This document shows, piece after piece, positions 1-6,648 of a DNA stretch of 28,796 nt. The translations under genes were made by a program, and so were the position numbers. The notes beneath the pieces are model-generated. The model did not search any database and was not told the DNA's origin. It saw nothing but the letters and a program-made list of their open reading frames with translations. The stretch is from assembly GCA_964604675.1 (NCBI GenBank), contig CAZSAT010000088.1, positions 1 to 28,796 of the forward strand. The letters are read 5' to 3'. Source of the DNA: CAZSAT01 sp964604675. GTDB lineage: Bacteria > Myxococcota_A > UBA796 > CAJQPC01. Each line of letters starts with the position of its first letter. The first letter of the stretch is position 1.

Positions 1-184
1 AGAGGCGCAGCACATCGGTGAGCGCCTCGTCATCGGAGGCGTAGGGGTAGAGCCGGGTTCCGCCGAGGCCCGGGCCCAGGGTGGTGTCGTGGATGGCGAT
101 GATGGCGCGCAGGCCGACGTCGTCGTTGCGGACGAAGACGACCTGTTCGTGGCCCATGTCCGCCATCTGCGCGAACGCGCTCAT
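1..184 (-). CDS. Leucine dehydrogenase-like (Glu/Leu/Phe/Val dehydrogenase), N-terminal fragment
   Basis: Sixty-one codons are readable from an ATG at 184 before the gene runs off the left edge. The fragment reads MGHEQVVFVRND, then IIAIHDTTLGPGLGGTRLYP and EEALTDVLRL-like sequence. This is the characteristic start of leucine dehydrogenase, the NAD-dependent enzyme that oxidatively deaminates leucine, valine or isoleucine to the 2-oxo acid. Only the start of the dimerisation domain is visible; the catalytic lysine and Rossmann domain lie outside the window. An AGGAG sits 5 bases upstream of the ATG. The gene is 58 bp downstream of the response regulator stop on the same strand, so co-transcription is possible. 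Valine or phenylalanine dehydrogenase is an alternative, since substrate choice cannot be read from this part. Confidence 0.85.
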   Translation of the reverse strand, partial: MSAFAQMADMGHEQVVFVRNDDVGLRAIIAIHDTTLGPGLGGTRLYPYASDDEALTDVLRL

Positions 185-189
185 CGGGA

Positions 190-194
190 CTCCT
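190..194 (-). promoter_or_regulatory. Shine-Dalgarno site of the leucine dehydrogenase-like gene
   Basis: AGGAG on the minus strand, 5 bases before the ATG at 184. It fixes the start of the truncated gene at the left edge. The 58-bp gap beyond it (185-242) also holds a short CCCAC/GTGGG inverted repeat around 208-222, too weak to call a terminator. Confidence 0.7.
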
Positions 195-242
195 GGTGCA
201 AAGCCCCACGTGTGGTGGGTGCGCCAACATAGCGTCGGCGGG

Positions 243-1688
243 TCAGCCCCGCACGGTTCCGTCATCGCGCGCCGAGGCGGACGTGGCGATCCCGAAGCGT
301 CGCATCAGCTTCTTGAAGTTCGGGCGCTGCTGGCCCGCGATGCGCGCAGCCTGGGAGATGTTGCCGCCACTCTCCGTCAGGCAGCGCTGGAGGTACTCGC
401 GGCTGAAGCGCTCGACCAGGGCCCGCTTGGCCTCGGTGTAGGGCAGGCCGTGCAGCTCCGGGGCGAGCGCGGCGGCGGTGCCTGCGACGGCGTCGGTGCG
501 GCGGCGACCGAGGTCCCGCCCGAAGAGGTCCGGGGTCAGCTCGTCCGACTGCACCAGGACCATCGCGCGCCGGACGGCGTTCTCCAGCTCGCGCACGTTG
601 TTCCGCGCCCACTGCTGGTCTTGCAGCACGCGCAGGGCCTCGGGATGGATGCTGCGCACGGACTTCCCGTAGTCGGCGTTGCACCGCCGCACGAAGTGCC
701 AGGCGAGCAGGCCCACGTCCTCGCGGCGCTCACGCAGCGGAGGCACGCGGACCTGCACCACGTTGAGCCGGTAGTAGAGGTCCTCGCGAAAGCGCCCGGC
801 GCGAATGAGGGACGGAAGATCGGCGTGCGTGGTCGCCACCACGCGCGCCGTCACCCGCACGGGTCGCGAGGCGCCGAGCCTGCGCACGGTCTGTTCCTCG
901 AGCACCCTCAGCAGCTTGGTCTGCATGTCCAGAGGCGTGTCACCGATCGCATCGAGCAGCAGCGTGCCCTGCTTGGCCTGCTCGAACAGCCCTCGGTGTG
1001 CGCGCTCAGCCCCGACGAAGGCCCCGCGTTCGTGCCCGAACAGCTCGCTCTCCATGAGGGCTTGCGGCAGCGCCGCGCAGTTGACTGCGAGGAACGGTCC
1101 CTCCCTGGACGGGCCGTTGGCGTGGATGGCGCGCGCCACGCGTTCCTTGCCCGAACCGCTCTCGCCCGTGATCAACACCGGCACCTGGACCAGGCTGACG
1201 TCGCGGATCAACGCCCGGAGCTTGAACATGGCCGGGCTGTGCCCGAGCAGCTGGTCGGGCCCCGGCTCGTCCGCCAGCGTGGCCACCGTGGGGATGGGCG
1301 CCCGACGACCCTCCAGCGCGCGCTCCAGGACGTCGAAGAAGAGCTCCCAGTCCGCGATGGGCTTCTCGACGTAGTCCGCCGCCCCGGCGTCGAGGGCTCG
1401 GAAGGCGTCTTCGGCCGTGCCGTGCGCGGTGATGACCACGCACACCACATCGGGGAGCTCGCTCCGCAGCCGCGCCAGCAGCGCGTGGCCGTCCAACCCC
1501 GGCATCCAGAGATCGATCAGCACGAGATCCACCGATCCGCTGCTCGCCAGCTCGAGACCGCGCGCCCCGCTCTCGGCGGTGAGCACCCGGTAGCCCTGGC
1601 GTTCCAGGACGCGTCGGAGCGCCCTCCGGATGAGCGCCTCGTCATCCACGACGAGCACGGTGGCGGCCGGCCCCCTGCTCTCCAACAT
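243..1688 (-). CDS. NtrC-type response regulator with degenerate sigma-54 motifs
   Basis: About 481 residues in the NtrC layout. A receiver domain (about 10-125) keeps the acidic pair D15/D16, phospho-acceptor D59 in IDLWMPGLDG, the ITAHG threonine and the EKP lysine. An AAA+ domain (about 150-390) has Walker A GESGSGKE with K181. A Fis-type helix-turn-helix with GGNISQAARIAG closes the protein. Two signature motifs are altered. The sigma-54 contact loop reads GAFVGA (V225 for Thr), and Walker B reads LLLDAIGD, with Ala247 replacing the catalytic glutamate. This makes classical ATP-driven sigma-54 activation doubtful. The start at 1688 was chosen because an upstream ATG at 1760 would overlap the divergent gene; a GGAAG lies 5-6 bases before it. 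A partner kinase is not in the window. Confidence 0.9.
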   Translation of the reverse strand: MLESRGPAATVLVVDDEALIRRALRRVLERQGYRVLTAESGARGLELASSGSVDLVLIDLWMPGLDGHALLARLRSELPDVVCVVITAHGTAEDAFRALDAGAADYVEKPIADWELFFDVLERALEGRRAPIPTVATLADEPGPDQLLGHSPAMFKLRALIRDVSLVQVPVLITGESGSGKERVARAIHANGPSREGPFLAVNCAALPQALMESELFGHERGAFVGAERAHRGLFEQAKQGTLLLDAIGDTPLDMQTKLLRVLEEQTVRRLGASRPVRVTARVVATTHADLPSLIRAGRFREDLYYRLNVVQVRVPPLRERREDVGLLAWHFVRRCNADYGKSVRSIHPEALRVLQDQQWARNNVRELENAVRRAMVLVQSDELTPDLFGRDLGRRRTDAVAGTAAALAPELHGLPYTEAKRALVERFSREYLQRCLTESGGNISQAARIAGQQRPNFKKLMRRFGIATSASARDDGTVRG

Positions 1689-1758
1689 CGACGCTTCCAC
1701 GGGCCCTCTTCGGTCCGTCCCTGACACCTCGTCTATCCTACACGTCCGGGAGCCGGTC

Positions 1759-2862
1759 ATGGACGAGAGGCTGTTGCGTCGCTACCGCAACGGAGACCCG
1801 AGGGCGGGGACTGCGCTCAAGAACCACCTCCGGGCGCTCGCGTCGCGCGTGCTCTCGAGCCCTGGCTGGGGGTTGAACAGCGCCCAGCGTCGTGAGCTGG
1901 AGGTCGAGGCCGCCCACCGAGGGATGGAGAGCGAGGCCAGCACGATGCTGCAGTTTGCCGCAGAAGGGCTGGGCATCGCGGCGGAGCTGGCCCTCACGGC
2001 GCTCCGTCGAGCCGATGGTGTCGCGCACGGGCACGTGACGCCCGAGCTGATCGTGGCCGTCGCGTTGGAGACCGCATCGGAGGCCCAGCAGGCGCAGGTG
2101 TCGGATCACACCGCGAGCTGCAAGGCCTGCACACGCCACGTCGACCTGGTGCGGCAGGCGCTGAAGCTTGCGGCAAGCTCGAGCGTCATCGAGCCGCCGT
2201 CGAGCGGGCCCGGCGGCCCCGACGACACCGAGGAGCTGGAGGCGGCACTGCCCGCCGGCCTCCAGGACGCCCCCGCTCGCCCCAGGAAGCCCACGAGCGT
2301 CGACCTGCGGCGTCCGCAGAGCGCCCGGGTCCGCGAGGACGATGCCCCGTCGCTCGCCTCGATGGCGGGTCCGTTCGTGTTGCTGCTCGCCCTGGTCGCA
2401 GCCTACAGCTGGTTCCAGACCCAACACACAGCGGGAGGAGAGCGGCCGTGGCTCTCGGCCATTCCAGCCGAGCTTCCGCCGACCGAGCAGGCGTGGCGGC
2501 TGGACGGCGCCGCGCGCCAGGGGGTGGATGCGCTGGGCGAGGGGCGGTGCGAGGAGGCGGCCGAGCGCTTGGCCCTCGACGCGAAGCGCAAGCCCGACGA
2601 CCTGTGGATTCGGTACTACGAGGGCCTGGCCTGGGTCTGCTTGCGCGATGGTCCTCGTGCGCGCGCCGCCCTCGAGGCGGTGGAGTACATGAACGGAACC
2701 AAGCCCTACGGGCTGAGCTGGTGGGTGGCGGTGGCCCAGCTGCTGGACGGTCGGGTGGACGAGGCCCTCGAGAACCTCGACGGGCTCGCGGGGAGTCAGC
2801 ACGCGCGCGCTTCCGACGCCACCAGGTTGGCGCGAGAGGTCAGGCGCCTCTCGGGTCGCTGA
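1759..2862 (+). CDS. Membrane protein with sigma-region-2-like N-terminus, anti-sigma-type zinc motif and TPR-like C-terminus
   Basis: 367 residues. The first 50 (LLRRYRNGDPRAGTALKNHL and following) resemble region 2 of ECF sigma factors. Residues 117-124 (H117, C121, C124) form H-x3-C-x2-C, the zinc motif of ZAS anti-sigma factors. A linker rich in Pro and acidic residues follows, then one predicted membrane helix at about 203-219 (FVLLLALVAAYSWF). Residues 245-365 are helical and repeat-like with TPR-style spacing. The start at 1759 has GGGAG six bases upstream; a longer reading frame from 1630 would overlap the divergent regulator. The 70-bp divergent spacer has no convincing -35/-10 pair. 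The topology suggests a cytoplasmic zinc domain and an exported helical domain. Function is inferred only; it could be a signalling or regulatory membrane protein. Confidence 0.75.
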   Translation: MDERLLRRYRNGDPRAGTALKNHLRALASRVLSSPGWGLNSAQRRELEVEAAHRGMESEASTMLQFAAEGLGIAAELALTALRRADGVAHGHVTPELIVAVALETASEAQQAQVSDHTASCKACTRHVDLVRQALKLAASSSVIEPPSSGPGGPDDTEELEAALPAGLQDAPARPRKPTSVDLRRPQSARVREDDAPSLASMAGPFVLLLALVAAYSWFQTQHTAGGERPWLSAIPAELPPTEQAWRLDGAARQGVDALGEGRCEEAAERLALDAKRKPDDLWIRYYEGLAWVCLRDGPRARAALEAVEYMNGTKPYGLSWWVAVAQLLDGRVDEALENLDGLAGSQHARASDATRLAREVRRLSGR

Positions 2863-3745
2863 CGGCGGTCAGTGCCGGGAAGCCGGAGCGGCGCAGGTAG
2901 GTGGCGAAGAAGCCGTCGCAGCGACCGTCGAGCGCGCAGAACCGGCAGGCGTCTTCCTTGGTGAAGGCCACCACGCCAGGAAAGAACAGGAGCGCCCGGT
3001 CGTGCTGGTGGTCGGCGTCCACGTACCAGCGGTTGGCGGACCGACCGTGCCGGTCGGCGAGGCCGCCGAGGTAGCAGGCCGGCAGTCCCTTGATGTGTAC
3101 GGTGACGCCCGCGGCCTCCACCCGGGGCACGACCCGCGTCAGGGCGCGCAGGACCGCCGGTGGGCGAGCCACCTCGCTCGAGGTGTTGCCGCCGATCGGA
3201 AAGGGGTAGGTGAAGGTGAGCGTGTCGGGCCGCGCACGGGCGACCGCCCGCGCCACGGTGTCCAGCTCGCCCAGCGCATGCCCGGTGAGCTGGGTGGACG
3301 CGGCGACTCGTACGCCGGCGTCTCGACACGCGCGGATGGCGCGGGCACCCGCCTGCAGCAAGGCACCGCCCGGCCCAGGCTGCACCGGAACGACCACCGT
3401 GCCGACCCCCGGGAGCCGCGACACATCCAGGGTGTCGAGGTCCTCCACCCCTGCGTGCAGGACCACCGTCGACAGACCGAGCTCCAGAGCAAGCGCGAGC
3501 TGATCGGGCGTGTCGGCCCGAGCGGCCACCCCCACCCCGGAGAGGACGAGGCGGTTGCACGCCTCGGTGCGAGGCCCCGCGATGCCCTCCGTGAAGAAGC
3601 GCAGGTTGTCGGCGATCTCCTCGGGACTCATCGAGCGCGTCGGCACCGGCGCCCCCGCCCGCACCCGACCCGGGTAGCTGCGCTGCACCCGCACCTGCAC
3701 CATGCGCGGCCGCTCGACCGCTCCGGCCTCGGTCCAGGTGATCAA
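2840..3745 (-). CDS. Radical-SAM-like barrel protein lacking the CxxxCxxC cluster motif
   Basis: 301 residues from a TTG start. The middle looks like the post-cluster half of radical SAM barrels (NRLVLSGVGVAARAD, then repeated beta/alpha units, TFTYPFPIGGN, VHIKGLPACYLGG). The C-terminus carries CRFCALDGRC followed by GFFATYLRRSGF, close to the auxiliary-cluster tails of SPASM/twitch-like proteins. No C-x3-C-x2-C motif is present anywhere, so the SAM-cleaving cluster appears absent. It may be a structural or partner homologue that lost catalysis, or a different TIM-barrel family. The last 23 bp overlap the 3' end of the gene on the other strand. The next gene is divergent. I recognise the fold type but not a named family. 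Confidence 0.7.
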   Translation of the reverse strand: MITWTEAGAVERPRMVQVRVQRSYPGRVRAGAPVPTRSMSPEEIADNLRFFTEGIAGPRTEACNRLVLSGVGVAARADTPDQLALALELGLSTVVLHAGVEDLDTLDVSRLPGVGTVVVPVQPGPGGALLQAGARAIRACRDAGVRVAASTQLTGHALGELDTVARAVARARPDTLTFTYPFPIGGNTSSEVARPPAVLRALTRVVPRVEAAGVTVHIKGLPACYLGGLADRHGRSANRWYVDADHQHDRALLFFPGVVAFTKEDACRFCALDGRCDGFFATYLRRSGFPALTAVSDPRGA

Positions 3746-3751
3746 CGCAAA

Positions 3752-3757
3752 CCTCCT
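3752..3757 (-). promoter_or_regulatory. Strong Shine-Dalgarno that decides a TTG start
   Basis: Perfect AGGAGG on the minus strand, six bases upstream of TTG at 3743-3745. No ATG or GTG has comparable placement, so the TTG is the likely start of the radical-SAM-like gene. Confidence 0.75.
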
Positions 3758-3816
3758 CGGGACGCTCGGCGAGCCGTCGCTGCCGGTGGTTATCCTGGGT
3801 GGAGACCGGAGACCCG

Positions 3817-6648
3817 ATGCTCTTGACGCTCGCGATGGCCTGCAACACCGAGTGGTCGCCCTCCGACGACTTCCGGGGGAGCACCGCCAACCTCCCGCCC
3901 ACCGTCGGCATCGGCTACCCCTACGACGGCTTCGTGTTCGAGAGCGCGGAAGCGATCGAGGTCCGTGGCTACGCCCTGGACGACGACGACGAGCCTCACC
4001 TGCTCACGCTCGTGGTGGCGAGCGACGTGGACGGGGAGGTCGCCCGTCCGCTGCTCGGGCTGGACGGCAGCTTCGCGATCGAGACCACGCTCTCGAGCGG
4101 CGACCACGTGCTCACGGTGACCGTGAGTGACCCATCGGGCGACGCCGGCAGCGACAGCGTCACCGTCTCGGTCGACGCCAACAAGGCGCCCTCCGCGCCG
4201 GTGGTGAGCATCGACCCGAGCAGCCCTGGGGAGTACGACGACCTGCAGGCCGTGATCACCACCCAGGCCGTCGATCCGGAAGGTGCCGACGTGGACTACG
4301 CCTGGAGCTGGACGGTCGACGGCAGCGACGCCGAGGTCGACGGCGACACGGTCGACGGCAAGCTGACCACCGTCGGTCAGGTCTGGGAGGTGACGGTCGT
4401 CGCAGACGACGGGCAGGACGTCTCCGACGCGGCCACCGCATCCGCCACCATCGTCGCCGCTCCGCCGGAGGTCTCGGTGGCCATCGCGCCGGACGCTCCG
4501 ACGATCGACAGCGAGCTGACCTGCGCGTGGAGTGCCACCGACCCCTACGGAGGGAAGGTCAGCTCGGCCGGGACCTGGTCGGTCGGGGGCAGCGACGCGG
4601 GCGATGCGAGCTCTGCCCTGGCAGGGGCCTTTGCGCGTGGCGATGAAGTCGCCTGCACCGTGACGGCGGAGAGCTCCAGCGGCACCACCGTGGCGACCGC
4701 AACGGTCACGATCGAGAACACCGCGCCGGTCATCTCGGAGGTCGTGCTGAGCCCGTCCACGGCGGACGAGACCGACACCGTCTCGTGCTCCGCGGCCGCG
4801 ACGGACGCCGATGGCGACGACATCACGTGGACACTGGTCTGGACCGTCGACGGCGTCGAGACAAGCGATGGCGTGCTCACGGGAGACGACTTCGACGAGG
4901 GCCAGAGCGTGGTCTGCACGGCCACGGCCGACGACGGCCTGGACACGGCCAGCCGGTCATCGGCCACCCTGATGATCAGCAACGCGGCGCCTAGCGCGCC
5001 CACCGCGGTGCTCAGCGCCGACACCCTCGTCGCGGGCACCGAGCTGGGCTGCGAGTTGGCCGTGGAGGGCAGCGACCCCGACCCAGCGGACACGCTGACG
5101 TACACCTGGGCGTGGACCTTGGACGGCGCAGCCTCGGGCGAGACGAGCACCAGCTTCGACACCTCGGGCGCGGGTGCGGGCCAGGTCGTCGGCTGCGCCA
5201 TCACCGCCGCGGACGAGGCCGAGTCGGCGACGTCGGCCACGGTCGAGGCCACGGTGATCGCTGCCACCGAGGGCAGCTTCGCGGTCTCGGACGCCGACAC
5301 CCTCATCTGGGGCACGGCGGGCGGCGCCCTCGGCCAGTCGCTCGCCGTCGTGCCGGACGTCGACGGCGACGGCTTCCACGATGTCCTCGTCGGCGCACCG
5401 GGAGAAGACTCCAGTTCGGGTGCCGTCTACCTCTTGACGGGCGCCGACCTGGCGGGCGGCGGCTCCTGGGACGACAGCGACGCTGTGCTGCGCCTGTCCG
5501 GAGCGTCGAACAACGACAACCTGGGGGGAGGTCGCACGCTCGGTGGAACCGCGGACCTCGACGGAGACAGCGTCGGCGAGCTGCTCCTCGCGGCCTACGG
5601 CGGTGACAGCGGCGCCACGAACGGCGGTGAGGTGATGCTGCTGCTCTCCGGCGACAGCGCGAGCTGGAGCGACGGCCAGGCGGTCGACCTGGCGAGTGTG
5701 CTCGTGACGGGCGACACCAGCGATCAGCTCGGACTCGGTGTCCACCACGGCGACCTCGACGGCGATGGGCTGCCCGAGCTGGTGGCCGGGGCGCCCCGCG
5801 AAGACAGCGGCGCCGAAAACGCCGGCATGGTGGTGATCTACGGGGGAAGCGGCCTGCTCAGCGGTTCGACCCTCGGGCTGAGCGACGCCGACCACGCGCT
5901 CACGGGCACCAGCGCCGACGACGCCCTCGGGTACAACGCGGTGGAGGTGATCGGGGACCTCGACGGCGACGGCTACGCCGAGCTCTACGTGGGCGCCTAC
6001 ACCTCGGACCTCTCCGCCAGCGACGCGGGCGCAGGCTGGGTCGTGGCAGGTTCGGGCCTTGCAAGCGGTGACGTGGCCAAGCTCGCGTGGGCCGAGTGGA
6101 GCGGCGACGCCGCGGGCGACAACTTCGGCTACGCCGCCGTCGGGCTGAGCGACGTCGACGGCGACGGCACCGACGAGCTGGCCGTCAGCGCGCTCTATGG
6201 CGACGTCGACGCGACCGATGCCGGGGCCACCTACGTCTGGTACGGCGCGTCCGTGGGCGGCAGCGCCTCGGCCAGCTCGGCGGACCTCACCTTTGGCGGC
6301 GACACCAGCAGCGACCGCGCCGGTCGCACCCTCGCCGCGGGCGACGTCGACGGCGACGGCGCCGGCGACCTGCTCGCCGGCGGTCCTTACGCCGAGGGCG
6401 GTTCCGACAACAACACCGGGCAGGTCTGGCTCTTCGCGGGGACCTCCCTGACCGGGGCCGGGTCCGGCTCGTTCGACGGCGACGCGCGAGCGGTGTTCGA
6501 GGGCGACAGCAGCTCCGATCAGCTCGGTCAGGGCCTCGCCGTCGGTGACATCGACCAGGACGGCTTCGCCGACATGCTGCTGGGCGCGACCGGCGACGAC
6601 GACGGCTCGTCCGCGGGAGGCAGCACCTCGATCTTCTTCGGCCCGTGA
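3817..6648 (+). CDS. Surface lipoprotein: Ig/PKD-like repeats plus seven-bladed FG-GAP beta-propeller
   Basis: 943 residues. The signal peptide is very short (MLLTLAMAC), with the lipidated Cys at position 9. Roughly residues 25-480 hold about five Ig- or PKD-like repeats of some 90-100 residues; three carry paired cysteines (for example LTCAW with VACTVTA). Residues about 490-943 hold seven FG-GAP units, each with a calcium-type loop such as DVDGDGFHDVLVGAP, DLDGDGLPELVAGAP or DVDGDGTDELAVSAL. Seven matches a closed integrin-alpha-like propeller. The protein is probably surface-anchored and calcium-binding, with a role in adhesion or ligand binding. The ATG at 3817 has GGAG five bases upstream; an in-frame GTG at 3799 is the alternative. 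The stop overlaps the next start by 4 bases. Confidence 0.9.
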   Translation: MLLTLAMACNTEWSPSDDFRGSTANLPPTVGIGYPYDGFVFESAEAIEVRGYALDDDDEPHLLTLVVASDVDGEVARPLLGLDGSFAIETTLSSGDHVLTVTVSDPSGDAGSDSVTVSVDANKAPSAPVVSIDPSSPGEYDDLQAVITTQAVDPEGADVDYAWSWTVDGSDAEVDGDTVDGKLTTVGQVWEVTVVADDGQDVSDAATASATIVAAPPEVSVAIAPDAPTIDSELTCAWSATDPYGGKVSSAGTWSVGGSDAGDASSALAGAFARGDEVACTVTAESSSGTTVATATVTIENTAPVISEVVLSPSTADETDTVSCSAAATDADGDDITWTLVWTVDGVETSDGVLTGDDFDEGQSVVCTATADDGLDTASRSSATLMISNAAPSAPTAVLSADTLVAGTELGCELAVEGSDPDPADTLTYTWAWTLDGAASGETSTSFDTSGAGAGQVVGCAITAADEAESATSATVEATVIAATEGSFAVSDADTLIWGTAGGALGQSLAVVPDVDGDGFHDVLVGAPGEDSSSGAVYLLTGADLAGGGSWDDSDAVLRLSGASNNDNLGGGRTLGGTADLDGDSVGELLLAAYGGDSGATNGGEVMLLLSGDSASWSDGQAVDLASVLVTGDTSDQLGLGVHHGDLDGDGLPELVAGAPREDSGAENAGMVVIYGGSGLLSGSTLGLSDADHALTGTSADDALGYNAVEVIGDLDGDGYAELYVGAYTSDLSASDAGAGWVVAGSGLASGDVAKLAWAEWSGDAAGDNFGYAAVGLSDVDGDGTDELAVSALYGDVDATDAGATYVWYGASVGGSASASSADLTFGGDTSSDRAGRTLAAGDVDGDGAGDLLAGGPYAEGGSDNNTGQVWLFAGTSLTGAGSGSFDGDARAVFEGDSSSDQLGQGLAVGDIDQDGFADMLLGATGDDDGSSAGGSTSIFFGP

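Noticed and set aside
81..1724. Long plus-strand open frame opposite the response regulator
   Set aside because: Antisense shadow of a gene with clear receiver, AAA+ and HTH domains; its translation is low-complexity Arg/Ala/Pro/Gly-rich with no motif.
1689..1758. Divergent promoter with TATCCT (plus) and TAGGAT (minus) boxes
   Set aside because: No -35 element at proper spacing on either strand and no sigma-54 -24/-12 pair, so a promoter position cannot be supported.
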